Made by a program: the position numbers and the translations under genes. A model generated the notes under the pieces. That model did no database searches, had not been told where the DNA came from, and saw only the letters and a program-made list of their open reading frames with translations. Shown here one piece after another: positions 11,400 through 23,203 of a stretch of 64,000 nt of DNA (position 1 is its first letter; every line of letters begins with the position of its first letter). The stretch comes from Girardinichthys multiradiatus (lineage: Eukaryota > Chordata > Actinopteri > Cyprinodontiformes > Goodeidae): assembly GCF_021462225.1 (NCBI RefSeq), contig NC_061812.1:44187363-44251362 (forward strand). The letters are read 5' to 3'.

Positions 11400-14300
11400 T
11401 TTTGATTCTATTGTCTCTTAAACAGTGTTAAAACTCAGGAAGGGAGGTACTGAGCATTACCATGGAAGCAAAGGCATGAACCAACCTGGTAGGTGGGCAG
11501 AGTCAGGCAGAACTAACCTTTGATGAACAGCCTATAGGCGGACCCACAGTTTCTTCATTCCAATCCATCTTAGTGAACCTTAAACTGCAAAACTGTTAAC
11601 ATGCACCTACCTCAGAAACAAGCTGCTTCTTAACTCTCCTGAAAACTCAAAGTTTTAATCAATCTGGGATTTAGAAACATTATTCTAAACATGGATTATT
11701 GTTTCATGCAACATATAAACATACATTCATTCCAACAAACACAAAGACAAAACATGAAAGACAGACAAATGACCAAATTTGAAGCTTAAAGAATTAAAAG
11801 AAATTTTTAACAATCTCTTTTCAGAATATGTTTTCTCAGCCATATCTTTTAATGCTATAATTGATCAATTTTGTTATGACAATTTTCAGGATCCTTTTTT
11901 AAAAATGAGTGCACATAGTCCAAAAAGATCTCAAAGTATTTAGAAGCACAGTAACAGTTTTCTCTTAAATGAATCCAAATTCATTGATGCTGAAACTTTT
12001 TGCTAATTCTTTGTACTGTAACTCTATAATAATAACTACAATCCTGAGAGTTATTGTTATAATTCTCTTTTTGTTTGGCTCAATTTGATCGCAGCTATAT
12101 TGCAGAATTTCAGGTTAAATGCAAATAAGTATTTTAATTCAATTCAATTCAAATTCAAAGATACTTTATTGATCCCCGAGGGGAAATTAGAAAAGTCGGC
12201 GTTGACATTTTTATGGTATACCCAAACTAAACAAAACTGCAGTTCTTAACTTAATCAGAAATTAAGATAAGAAGCTTGACTCCAAACTGGACCTTTTCCC
12301 ACATAGTGTTTCAAAAAGAACAAACATCATTTTCTTTAATTTGGCCTATTTAAATTTTGAGAGTTGGGGAGAAACATTAGAAAAATTACTAGAAGCCCTC
12401 TTTAATAATCCAAATGCTGATAAATGTTCCAATATTTTATCTCTTAGTAATCTGAAATCACCTTGTGTACCTTTCTACTCCTATGTATTCTTTTAATCTT
12501 TAAACCCTAAGAAATCAAACAAGGAGACTGGAGTTTGAGCCGACCATCCTCTTACTGTTAAGAGGGAGGGCCTTTATCTCTTTTCTTTTCCTAAAATGAA
12601 GGATTTTACTTGTCTTGATTCTGTTATAACAATCCTAACCTTGGTTCCAAAACAAAATTCTTCAACCCCAATCTGTGTTCCCCAGAGTAGAAATGTTGAG
12701 TATTATTGCATTTCAAAGCCACCAAAATGACTGGAACTCATCATTGGCTTAGATCTATTTTAATAGGTAATCGGTCTACCTTTAATTAAATATTATAATT
12801 TTATGTACCCAAAATCTATGGCTCACGGGCTTCAGGAGTCCAGGAACCACAAGTTGAGTACTACTGCATTGAACAATGGTGTTAACTTTCTGCAGAGATT
12901 GAAGGATTGGCTAAATATATTATTTCTGCTTGGACAATAATCAGATTTAAAATGATTAGTTCACAGCTCCTAATTTACCTCAGATCATATTTGCTCCTAT
13001 CCCAGTTCATGAGATGCTTCAGACAACATTATGCTAAAAAGCCAAAAACAAAACAAAACAAAAACCAGATCTGTTTTAAAATAAAGAAAAAGCATGCTTA
13101 AAAAACTTGGTACTGTGGTGGAAAATAACTCCACGGTTCTGAAGGCCTTTTCATGCAGAGTCTTTTAGGAAACATGATATTAGTTTAATTTTTGTGTGGT
13201 ACCACTGTCCAATCAGATTATTTCTTACCTTCAAAAATAACCCAATTTTTCCCATTCTCATTTTAAACGTTTGTTTTACCAAGGAAAATGTGTTTAACAA
13301 AACCAATTACTCTCAAAAGTTTTAAAAGTTTTAGCTAGTGATATCTTAGAAAACAACAAGTGTTTGGATATTTCTGTGCAGCACAGAACTGATTAGGTTT
13401 CCTTTCCTTCTCCAAAGGGAGAAAAAAGGAAACTGCAGAACCAAGCCTTTCATAGTTTTTGTCAGGACCTGATATCAGGTACAGTGTAAATCAACACGCT
13501 GCATGAATCAGAAGAGGGAAGAAAAACCTAATATAACCTCTTCCCAGCAGCTGCTGTGAAAAACAATGAATTTGTACCTTCCATAAGCGTCAGTTAGCAC
13601 TTGCGGACAAAAACTGCACCAAACTGCAAATACTGTGTCAGAAACTATATGAAGACCATCTGCAGTAGAACTAAGCCTGTTTTAATGAGGTCTCTACCCA
13701 TTAGATTTATGGAATACAAACTCTGACAACAGAAAATAATGCCTGAAGGAGAAACCCATCAGGTTTTACGCATGCGCTGGGTTTTAAAAATGTTCCTTCA
13801 TGAGATCTGTCCTGAGAATAACATAGAAACACTTGGTTACTGCTGAGTTTTTGAGATGTTGTAACTTCCTGTGCTTTTAATAACTTTTAATAACTAGAAT
13901 AATTGACCCTGAATATTCCACGACAAAAGAGAACTTGCTTCTCTGAAAGAATTAACCGGGAAGTATCAAATGAGCTAAGTTATCACCCTTTTAAAGATAC
14001 TTTTCTATCCCTAAAATAATATTTTAACCCGCTATATCTGTCAACATCAAGCCAGCGTCACATGAGCAGCGGTTAATAAGCGTTCTTCTTTGCAGAAAAT
14101 AGGAAAAGATTTATGCAAATGTGTGTGTGTTTGTACGTTACCCCCATCAGTTTCTTAATCGCTCCAGAGTCAGACTGTCATGGCACAGAGTTCTCTATCA
14201 GTCCAAAAAAACCAGGCCCTTCCCAGGTCTGTTGGTGAGACATTCAATCATTCTTTGTCCACTTTAACTTCTTTCAGGAGGGAGAAAGAAGAAACTTTGC

Positions 14301-15459
14301 TCCGGCCTGTTTTTCTTCTGCCCGCATAAGATGCTTTCAACATAAATCCAGTGCATTCACTCTTCTGGCTCTTGCAAACAGCATGGATCGTTGTCCATCT
14401 CAGTGGGGCCAGACTTCTTCTGAGTTTCGTTTTTGGTGGAAATTCACACTGCGATTTGCCACAAGCAGGCAGACAGGAAGGCAGATCTCTCTCTTTCAGG
14501 CCGTGCTGGAGAAGCGTCTCTGGCGGAGTAGCCATGGAGAAGGGCAGGTTTCTAAAATCCACACTCAAAAACGCAGATGTTGAACTCAAATCCCATATAT
14601 GTGTGTATTTGTGTGTGAGAGAGGCAGAAGAAAAAGTTTAGTATAGGTTCAGAGTTTGCACAAATAAATATTGTCAGTCAGTCAGTCAGTTGTCCACCTA
14701 CCTGTCACTTCCTTCCACAACATGCATTATACTCCTTTCTAAAACAGCTTTCTTTTTGACTCTCTAATGTCCCTTTTCACTTTTTACCTTCTTTTCCGAC
14801 TGATCACAATATTTAAGACAAACGAAACTTCCTTCAGGAAAGTTTTAACTTCTTTTTTTTTTTTTTTGGTTTTTACTTATTTACACTTAAACTTCCACAC
14901 TGTGAAAAACCAATGTTATCTTCCAAATTAAAGCACATTTAACACAATCATCCCCACTTTTCTCTTTCATTATTTTATAAATCAGAGTATGAAGAAGGAG
15001 ACACCCCTGATGCCTCAAGGTTCCGGAACCATTTTATTTTACCCGTTCAGCGGCACGTCTGCCCTCTGGCTTTTCTCCTTTATGAGGTGTAGAAAATTGC
15101 TAAAAACCACCCGCAAAACCCTGTGTTCTGCTTTATCCCATTGTTACCAATGAGAACCTCATTGGTAACAATGGTAACAATAACAGGGTGACCGGGCCCT
15201 CAGCTAATGTCCTCCCTCTCGCAACTCTGGAACCTAATTAATTAGTTAGGAAATGATGGTTAATGTGTAATAAAAATAATAATATACATTATATCATACA
15301 GAGCAACTTCTCACCCAGATATATTTGAAGACAAATAGTTCGGATCCAATCGGCCAGAAGCCGCAGGTGGGCACCCGGACTCCCCTCCTGTAATATGGAG
15401 GTGGACTGAGGACAACGTCTCCAGGCTGGCCAGGCGTCCGTGTCCCCTCCTGCGGTCTC
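11400..15459. other. Non-coding ERV interior; scattered repeat pieces
   Basis: About 4 kb without a convincing frame. At 12,128-12,190 an 'attcaattc' run followed by 'atactttattgatccccgaggggaaatta' is the well-known 3' tail of fish LINE copies. A perfect hairpin lies at 15,138-15,174. The minus-strand 113-codon frame at 14,248-14,589 shows no Gag signature. The region is probably replaced or heavily mutated retroviral DNA plus later insertions. Confidence 0.5.
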
Positions 15460-15473
15460 CTCTGGCACGTTAG

Positions 15474-15495
15474 ATCCTGTTCGTGACGCTAAAAT
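15474..15495 (-). promoter_or_regulatory. Candidate primer-binding site of the ERV
   Basis: Just inside the 5' LTR the minus strand reads TTAGCGTCACGAACAGGATC. Its position and shape suit a tRNA primer-binding site with a mutated leading TGG. I do not assign the tRNA species. Confidence 0.4.
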
Positions 15496-15922
15496 TGTTG
15501 TGGAATTTTCTTATCAAAGTGGGTAGAAGTTGACTCATAACAAGAGAAAATCCGGACTTTGTCTTTATACGTTTTATTCAAAGGCATTCAGCGTTTGAAG
15601 ACCCTGACACTGAGGTTAGTCAGTGAAACAGAGCCCCGATCAACATTTACACACAGTATTTATACCAGAACATGACAGTGTTATCTCAACTTCAAAGAGT
15701 CTGTGTTTTATGACCCAAACCCTTCTTGAGTTCAAAGGTGACAAGGTTATCTAGGAACAGACCTAACTCCCCTTCCTGACATTGTCCTAAAAGATGGGTC
15801 TGAACCATTAAACTTCTGATAATGGCTTTTACAGCTTCCTCCTCTAACACAGATGCTCAGAGGAGTGAGGTAACGAAAAGGTCATACACTTTGGAACATT
15901 TACTCCAAGAATTTCCATCAAA
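15496..15922 (-). repeat. 5' LTR of the endogenous retrovirus
   Basis: Partner of 7,644-8,068. It starts TGTTGTGG at 15,496 (plus strand). The outer end reads CCATCAAA where the other LTR reads CCATCACA, so the terminal CA is mutated. It is followed by the target duplication GTCC. Confidence 0.9.
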
Positions 15923-16028
15923 GTCCTTAAATACGTACAGAGCAAAGATCGCTGTAATCGGTAGATCCATACAAGGTGGACAAATGCAACATGTCAGCGG
16001 AGTTGGATTCACTTCCAGCAGTCACCTA

Positions 16029-17619
16029 CAGGTCCTTCTCAAAATATTAGCATATTGTGATAAAGTTCATTATTTTCCATAATGTCATGATGAAAATTTA
16101 ACATTCATATAATTTAGATTCATTGCACACTAACTGAAATATTTCAGGTCTTTTATTGTCTTAATACGGATGATTTTGGCATACAGCTCATGAAACCCAA
16201 AATTCCTATCTCACAAAATTAGCATAATTCATCCGACCAATAAAAGAAAAGTGTTTTTAATACAAAAAATGTCAACCTTCAAATAATCATGTACAGTTAT
16301 GCACTCAATACTTGGTTGGGAATCATTTGGCAGAAATGACTGCTTCAGTGCGGCGTGGCATGGAGGCAATCAGTCTGTGGCACTGCTGAGGTCTTATGGA
16401 GGCCCAGGATGCTTTGATAGCGGCCTTTAGCTCATCCAGAGTGTTGGGTCTTGAGCCTCTCAACGTTCTCTTCACAATATCCCACAGATTCTCTATGGGG
16501 TTCAGGTCAGGAGAGTTGGCAGGCCAATTGAGCACAGTGATACCATGGTCAGTAAACCATTTACCAGTGGTTTTGGCACTGTGAGCAGGTGCCAGGTCGT
16601 GCTGAAAAATGAAATCTTCATCTCCATAAAGCTTTTCAGCAGATGGAAGCATGAAGTGCTCCAAAATCTCCTGATAGCTAGCTGCATTGACCCTGCCCTT
16701 GATAAAACACAGTGGACCAACACCAGCAGCTGACACGGCACCCCAGACTATCACTGACTGTGGGTACTTGACACTGGACTTCTGGCATTTTGGCATTTCC
16801 TTCTCCCCAGTCTTCCTCCAGACTCTGGCACCTTGATTTCCGAATGACCTGCAGAATTTGCTTTCATCCGAAAAAAGTACTTTGGACCACTGAGCAACAG
16901 TCCAGTGCTGCTTCTCTGTAGCCCAGGTCAGGCGCTTCTGCCGCTGTTTCTGGTTCAAAAGTGGCTTGACCTGGGGAATGCGGCACCTGTAGCCCATTTC
17001 CTGCACACGCCTGTGCACGGTGGCTCTGGATGTTTCTACTCCAGACTCAGTCCACTGCTTCCACAGGTCCCCCAAGGTCTGGAATGGGCCCTTCTCCACA
17101 ATCTTCCTCAGGGTCCGGTCACCTCTTCTCGTTGTGCAGCGTTTTCTGCCACACTTTTTCCTTCCCACAGACTTCCCACTGAGGTGCCTTGATACAGCAC
17201 TCTGGGAACAGCCTATTCGTTCAGAAATGTCTTTCTGTGTCTTACCCTCTTGCTTGAGGTTGTCAATAGTGGCCTTCTGGACAGCAGTCAGGTCTGCAGT
17301 CTTACCCATGATTGGGGTTTTGAGTGATGAACCAGGCTGGGAGTTTTAAAGGCCTCAGGAATCTTTTGCATGTGTTTAGAGTTAACTCGTTGATTCAGAT
17401 GATTAGGTTCATAGCTCGTTTAGAGACCCTTTTAAGGATATGCTAATTTTGTGAGATAGGAATTTTGGGTTTTTATGAGCTGTATGCCAAAATCATCCGT
17501 ATTAAGACAATAAAAGACCTGAAATATTTCAGTTAGTGTGCAATGAATCTAAAATATATGAATGTTAAATTTTCATCATGACATTATGGAAAATATGCTA
17601 ATATTTTGAGAAGGACCTG
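16029..17619 (-). mobile_element. Tc1 transposon copy A, full length
   Basis: The element begins CAGGTCCTTCTC at 16,029, ends with the inverse at 17,619, and is flanked by TA on both sides. The inverted repeats are about 200 bp. Each contains an outer and an inner copy of a CCTTCTCAAAA.ATTAGCAT-type direct repeat, i.e. an IR/DR arrangement like that of Sleeping Beauty-type elements. The right inverted repeat lacks about 17 bp present on the left. It lies about 100 bp outside the retroviral 5' LTR. Confidence 0.93.
16323..17309 (-). CDS. Tc1 transposase, copy A
   Basis: A 328-residue DDE transposase that would cut and paste its own element at TA sites. The N-terminal ~110 residues form the paired-like helix-turn-helix region with a basic GRKKCGRKR stretch at about 50-57. 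The catalytic core carries D148 (in LFSDESKF), D238 (in QHDLAPAH) and E273 (in NPIENLW). The 34 residues between the last two give the DD34E pattern of Tc1. The start codon follows the conserved CCCCAATC leader shared by all three copies. The stop TGA interrupts a codon that copy C reads through, so this protein is 6 residues shorter. The frame is otherwise open. Activity is unproven, because several substitutions distinguish it from copies B and C (for example in residues 75-85 and 153-155). Confidence 0.9.
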   Translation of the reverse strand: MGKTADLTAVQKATIDNLKQEGKTQKDISERIGCSQSAVSRHLSGKSVGRKKCGRKRCTTRRGDRTLRKIVEKGPFQTLGDLWKQWTESGVETSRATVHRRVQEMGYRCRIPQVKPLLNQKQRQKRLTWATEKQHWTVAQWSKVLFSDESKFCRSFGNQGARVWRKTGEKEMPKCQKSSVKYPQSVIVWGAVSAAGVGPLCFIKGRVNAASYQEILEHFMLPSAEKLYGDEDFIFQHDLAPAHSAKTTGKWFTDHGITVLNWPANSPDLNPIENLWDIVKRTLRGSRPNTLDELKAAIKASWASIRPQQCHRLIASMPRRTEAVISAK

Positions 17620-17621
17620 TA

Positions 17622-18735
17622 TATAGACATTGTGAATTATTAAATTCACAAAAACGTGCCTTCATAATGGAGAAACTATGGTCCTTGAAGTATTTGGGCA
17701 CTTTTAACCTGTTTTTTCAAGCACATGTGGTTCAACAAGAAGCAATGTGTACATGTGAGATCAATAAAGTCAATATTATTACATTTGCACATCTACATTT
17801 TGTAATTACTTACATTTCATATTTTGTGAACATGCAAATTATTACGTCTTCTTTGTGTGGGATTGACAGAGTTTTATGTTTGTTATGACATACAAATAAA
17901 TTATACTGAACACATTTAAAGGCTTTTTACTGAACTACATCAAGTTATTTACTCATAGTTTGATCTTGCTTTCACGACTGACACATTGTTAAATGGAACA
18001 TAATTGTGAGTACTTACACAGTCCTATAAGATAGAAACAGTTTAACATTCAGCACTAAAATGCACTGATCCCTATAAGGCTCTGGTAGTTGTTGACGGTA
18101 TTATTCAAATAAACAGAGCAGAATGTAACACATGTAAGGCTTTATTTTCTAATCACAAACAGTATGACAAGCTACATTAAATGTACATAAGAATATTTGT
18201 AGTCTGGTACATCACAAATTGGCATGTACAACAGCATATTTAGTGACTTTGTGGTATTGCTCCTAATAAACAGTTGCATGGTAGGTCAAGAACAATACAA
18301 AATCAGTTGAATGCAATACAATGATATCTGGTTTGTGCACATTGTGAAGGTCCAGCAAGCCTCTGGCTGTGTTGTACTTGACCTTTGTGTTACTGGTCCT
18401 TTACCCTTTCATATTTGTTGTAATAAGAAGGAAGAGTGCATAATGCTATTATCAATAGAGAAACAGAAATAATGCATATATTAAAGCACAATAACAATAA
18501 CAGGATGAAACATATTGAATAATGTTTTACACCATCATGACTCTGATCAGCATTTCAGTTTGGTATTTTATTAATTGTAATCCAATACAGTTTATTAATT
18601 CAATATTAATAATTACTATCTTTTGTGATAGCATCGTTTTCCTATATATTGTTTCAATTTCTACATAATCTCATTGCAGATACATAATGTCATGGACAAA
18701 GCCTGCACCTTTTCAAGTTAGTTTGATAGAGTCTC
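17622..18735. other. Intergenic, no supported gene
   Basis: AT-rich. Around 18,130-18,420 the minus strand carries an AATAAA-type signal and text that could be the 3' end of an old element, but nothing can be assigned. Confidence 0.45.
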
Positions 18736-18739
18736 CTTT

Positions 18740-19135
18740 TACGGTCAGTTTCTAAAATAGTTACAGTGTCGGTCAGCCTCAAGGTAGGGGCCCAATCTGG
18801 GTTGGATCTGTCTTACAGCAGATCTGAAGAAGCCTCTGACTGAAGAGACTCTGTTGTTGTCGGACAGTCTCATGAAGAGGATGCTCAGGGTTCTCCATAA
18901 TGTTCTTCATTTAATGAAGAATCTGTCTTTCCACAATGATCTCCAGAGGTTCCAGAGGAGTCCCCAGAACAGAGCCAGCCTTCTTTATCAGCTTGTTGAG
19001 CTTTTTTAAGTCCCTGGCTCTGATGCTGCTTCCCCAGCAGATGATGGCAGAAGAGATCACACTCTCCACAACAGACTTATAGAAGATATGCAGCATCTTC
19101 CTGCAAACACCAAAGGACCTAAGCTTCCTCAAGAA
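18740..19135 (-). pseudogene. LINE reverse-transcriptase C-terminal fragment (Rex1/L2 type)
   Basis: The minus strand encodes LRSFGVCRKML..FY.SVVES...A..CWG, then LNKLIKKAGSVLG and NPEHPLHETV. This is the conserved block downstream of the polymerase domain in Rex1/L2-type fish LINEs. A frameshift separates the first ~73 codons from the rest. The polymerase YADD motif is absent, so this is a 5'-truncated dead copy. Confidence 0.75.
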
Positions 19136-19313
19136 GTACAGTTATATAATAACAATCCTAAATTCAGTATTTCAGAAAATTAAATTTTGAGAAAAAGTTA
19201 AATATCGAAAATTAGTGGTGTCACACCCTAATGAGCTAATTAACTAAAAAAAACTGCATGGGTTTCCTGAGCCTCTAAATGATCTCTCAGTCTGAATAAG
19301 TAGGCTATACAAT
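19136..19313 (+). other. Spacer with decayed Tc1 leader
   Basis: The text resembles the untranslated leader of Tc1 elements ('cctgagcctctaaatgatc'). It is probably the 5' part of the dead Tc1 that follows. Confidence 0.4.
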
Positions 19314-19314
19314 C

Positions 19315-20205
19315 ATGGGGAAGACTGCTGACTGGACAAAAATCCAGAATTGACACCCTCTGCAAGGAGGGTAAACCACAAAAAGTCATTGCTAAAGAAA
19401 CGTGTTGTTTACAGATTACTGCATTTAAGCATAATCATAGAAAGTTAAGTGGAAGAAAAACATGTGGAAGGGAAAGGTCCTACTAAATTCAAGAATTTGG
19501 GGTAGCTTCACATGGAGAGGACTGAGGCGGGAGTCATCGCATCAAGAGCCACTACGCATTAACAAATCATAAACATGGTCGCATTCCTTATCTCAAGCCA
19601 CTCTTGAACCAGACACAACGTTAGAACGTTTTACCTTGGCTAAGGAAAAAAAGAACTGGACTGTTGCTCAGTGGTCCAAAGTTCTCTTTTCAGATGAAAG
19701 CAAAGCTTGCATTTCATTTGGAAATTAAGGTTCCAGGGTGGAGAGGCAAAGTAGCCATGTTACTTAAAGTCCAGTTTGATGTTTCCACAGTCGGTGATGA
19801 TTTGGGGTGCCATGTCATCTTCTGATGTTGGTCTACTGTGTTTTCTGAAGTCCACAATCAAGAGAGCCATCTACCAGGCAACCTTAGAGTACTTCATGCT
19901 ACCTTCTGATGGCAGCTTTATGATGCTGATTTGAGATGCTAATTTCATTTTCCAGCTGTACTGGCCCACACAGCTTACGGTACCAAAAGCTGGTTCAATG
20001 ACCATGGTGTTACTGTCCTTGATTGGCCTGACCTGAACCCCATGGAGATTCTATGGAGTATTGTCAAGAGAAAGATGAAAGTCACCAGACAATGCAGATG
20101 ACCTGAAGGCCACTATCCATTCAACTTGGGCTTCTATTACACATCAGCAGAACCACAGGCTGATTGCTTCCATGCCACGCCACAATGATACAGTAATTCA
20201 TGAAA
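19315..20205 (+). pseudogene. Tc1 transposase pseudogene, distantly related to copies A-C
   Basis: The reading starts at an ATG in ATCATGGGG, like the other Tc1 copies, and can be followed to a CATGCCACGCCAC-type end. Frameshifts and stops occur throughout. The region of the first catalytic aspartate is recognisable (TCAGATGAAAGC at about 19,690), as is a GACCTGAACCCCATGGAG stretch near 20,030, in which the expected ATAGAG became ATGGAG. The copy is clearly older than copies A-C, and clean inverted-repeat ends are not visible. Confidence 0.85.
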
Positions 20206-22055
20206 AAATCTCTTACATTGCATTTCATCACACTACACTACAGTGTAAAATGTATAGAAAGAAATGGTTTAACATTATTCACATAGAGTCGCATATCTTC
20301 ATACGTTAAAGAAATGCAAGGCAGAGCTACAACTGTGGGATGGGGGCATTAGCAATGTCAGAGGAATAATATTACAAAATCTCATCCTATCCCTCTGTCT
20401 GTCTTCATGAAGATTCCATTACCTTGTCTTAACAAATGATTGCAGCTGGTAGAATTGCCTGGATAAGTTTGCTAATAATTATTTGACAACTTGGAGGCAT
20501 TCATACGCAGTGTAGCATTGAGCCTTCAGCCCAAGATGGTCAAAATGTTATTAAGTATGGAAAAAGAAAGTGGCTTTGTAAGATGACGAACCTGTTCAAG
20601 TAAAGGTACAGCATTGGTAGATGTTGACAGTCATTCAAAATTTCAAATCAAGGAAAAAAAAAAATTGAAGGTTGTCACCACGACTCATTACACAGCAGTT
20701 CTGTATAATTTTACACTTCTAAAGTAATATTGCAATGTATAAGTTGGGAACTGATTGTGAATGTTCCACCTACATTATATACTGTATGTGACAGGACTTC
20801 GGATTTCACTTCGTTTTTTCATGTTTGGATCCATGCAACTGTCCCCCCGTGCATAGACCAATCATTTATAAAACATGTTGGTCTCTCAGTATCATAATAA
20901 AGCTTTAAGGTCTATGAGGTGCCTAATTGTGTCCAACTAAGCTTGTGAGCCTCAATTAGTTATAGGTGCCTATCGGCCATCCTGGGGTCCCACCTATTGC
21001 ATTCAGTCTTGTTAATCCATCAGCATCTCTTTGCCCACTGTGCCTTGCAAAAGTTGGACATCTCTTGTCAAGAGTCCTCTTTAGGTTATTGCACAGATTT
21101 ATGGCAACTTTAGTTTTTCTCTTATAAATTTATTCCTTTGTTGATTTTGATGTTGGTTGACCACTGTGATAGTGACAAATAAAATCTATGTTCAGTTTTC
21201 TACCCTAAATGTTAAGGCTTTGAGCCAAAAGTGATGGGTATTTACAAATGTTCATAATTTCATCAATTTAAAAAAGCCATATTCGATTTAAAGAAAAGTA
21301 ATGAGTGTACCACCATTGTGTTTTATGGAGCCAGTAAAGGGACATTGAAGAAAAAAAGACTGTGCGCGCCAGATCATTTCTCCAATTTATTGTGTAACTC
21401 ACAGAGTATTTTGGGCTACTGTCTAAAGGTACTGTATTTGTAGTTTGGGCTACAGTACAATGACATTGGTGCATTGTTTGCTAGATGTTATCTTTATGTT
21501 GTTTAAAAACAACACTTAAAACTGATCTCAAAGTTCTGGGGTCTATTTCGGTGCAAGGCGCACGTGAAAGTATCTGGTGCACATTAGAAAGTTAACTTCT
21601 TAATTTTTTACTCTTCAGTGCTCCTTTATGTGCTCCATAGTGTTTCACAGTAGGTCTTGTGTTCCTTTGGTAATATGCTATGTTGTTTTTGTGTGAAACA
21701 TAACCATTTAGAATTACCGCCCAAAAGTATTGATTTCATCAGACCACTGCAGTTCTCACACAGGATTTTGGGAGATTTTAGTCAGGCCTAAATGTTTCAT
21801 TTGGAAAAAAAAAGATATATAAAGAATACGGGAGATTGTTGTCACTTGAAGAACACATCAATATTTGTATGAAATTCCTGCAGCTTCTTCAGCGTTCCTG
21901 TAGGTCCCTTGGCAGCATCCCTGAAGAGTTTCAGTCTTGTCTTTTCAGTCTTTTCATCAAGTTTGGAAAGATGTTAAATTTTAGTGATGTCCCTATATTT
22001 TCTTTATTTACTGTTTAAATAAAGTAAATAAAGTTACAGTTATGTACAGTTACAT
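20206..22055. other. Intergenic, no supported gene
   Basis: AT-rich with only short frames. No repeat with visible boundaries. Confidence 0.5.
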
Positions 22056-22135
22056 AAAAGGATGTAACTGTACAAACAGTACAGTTACATCCTGTACTGG
22101 ATGTAACTGTACTGTTTGTACAGTTACATCCTTTT
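22056..22135. repeat. Perfect 37-bp inverted repeat with 6-nt loop
   Basis: Arm 22,056-22,092 is the exact reverse complement of 22,099-22,135, with loop TGTACT. Each arm is itself a hairpin: GATGTAACTGTAC pairs with GTACAGTTACATC around a 5-nt loop. The block can fold as one long stem or as two side-by-side hairpins. Related GTTACA/TGTAAC words precede it at 22,033-22,055. Confidence 0.95.
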
Positions 22136-22476
22136 CAACCTTTTTAACCTCTCTGCAAACTTTGGCTTAAGCTAACAGACAGTATTGAACTTTATTTTAG
22201 GTTAATCAGATTTACTATAATTGATGACATGTGAACTCAAAAGGTTATTGACATTGATTCAAAATGCTTCAATAAAGTATTAGTTTTAGGGTGTGCATGT
22301 CATCTGAATAGATTTTGCAGCTTTTTATTTCAAAGATTTCTTCCCCCATTTCTATTATTTTGTGTTTTCCTCTTTACTTGTACAAGATATGTTTCACATT
22401 ATATGTGGAAAACACTTTGAAATTATTTGTGGATGTCTAACATTATATGACAAAAATCGTACATTTTGGGTGTGAG
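22136..22476. other. Intergenic, nothing recognised
   Basis: AT-rich, no frame or repeat with boundaries. Confidence 0.5.
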
Positions 22477-22661
22477 GTGTGGCGCGTGTAGTACTAGAGC
22501 ACACGGCCCAGAAGCTTCAGTCCTCAATGCAGCTGTTTCCTGGTTCAAGTCCCAATCCCAACCCCGACGACCTGTGCTCCCCCGTCTCTTCACAATATTT
22601 CCTGTCTTCCTACTTTCAAATAACAAAAAATAAAGCATACTAGTGTTGCAAAAAAAAAAAC
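22477..22661 (+). repeat. tRNA-derived SINE
   Basis: A degenerate A-box near 22,480 (GTGGCGCGTGTAG) and a B-box-like GGTTCAAGTCC at about 22,543 are spaced as in a tRNA promoter. A CT-rich body and a poly-A tail (22,651-22,660) follow. It is distinct from the SINE at 6.5 kb. Confidence 0.55.
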
Positions 22662-23170
22662 TGACTTTTTAACATGGGCTTGTACACTTCCGAGAGCCTC
22701 TAAAAGCTGTACTGTAAAATGCATGCAGTTTCATACAGCTATAGTCATAATATAATAAATGATAATGAAAAAAAGTATAGAAGGAAAAAAGTTTCACAGA
22801 AATATTTAAAATTCAAAAAATGGACATTGGTTCAACTTCTTTATTTAGCTGAGCACATTGTAAGTGTACAGTGTTGGTCTCTCAGTTCGCTATTTCCCAT
22901 CTGTGGTCGGAGGCCGGAGTGGTCCCTCTAGTCGGGTCTGGGCTGGGGTTGGGGTTGGGGGTCGGGTCTTGGGGATTGTCTGGTGCTGGGCTGGCGTTTC
23001 GGCTCTCTCGGGATCGCTTGGGTTCCCTTGGATCTCGGCCCCTGGCTTTGGGCCCTGGTCTGCCAGCTGGAGAGGTGCCAGGCTCCGGCAGGGGGATCTT
23101 AGCCGGCGTTGATTGGGATGTGGCCCCGTTTTGATGGAGGGGCTGGCTGGCTGGCTGGACTGCTTGGTGG

Positions 23171-23203
23171 CCATGCGGGGGTGCCACCCGCACCCCCGCA
23201 TGG
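23171..23203. repeat. Perfect 14-bp hairpin in GC island
   Basis: CCATGCGGGGGTGC pairs with GCACCCCCGCATGG around a CACCC loop. The first 10 bases recur at about 23,215. Confidence 0.9.

Larger units (their letters stand above)
7644..15922 (-). mobile_element. Endogenous retrovirus, gamma-like, defective
   Basis: Two direct repeats of about 426 bp bound the element (7,644-8,068 and 15,496-15,922). Both start TGTTGTGG and end near CCATCA. The outer flanks share a 4-bp target duplication, GTCC, at 7,640-7,643 and 15,923-15,926. A polypurine tract next to the left LTR shows transcription ran right to left, so the right LTR is the 5' one. Integrase and envelope remnants lie in the expected order between them. 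Most of gag and pol is unrecognisable or missing: roughly 10.2-15.45 kb has no readable retroviral frame and includes a SINE-like insertion. The copy is clearly inactive. Target duplication length and integrase style fit a gamma/epsilon-type fish retrovirus, which is inference. Confidence 0.85.

Noticed and set aside
14248..14589. Retroviral gag candidate
   Set aside because: The 113-codon frame has no matrix, capsid major-homology or zinc-knuckle signature.
15474..15495. Naming the primer tRNA of the retrovirus
   Set aside because: The candidate site lacks an intact TGG start, and I could not match it with confidence to one tRNA.
16502..17349. Frames antisense to Tc1 transposase (also at 25.4-26.4 and 41.9-42.9 kb)
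   Set aside because: Shadow frames of the transposase gene, repeated identically in all three copies.
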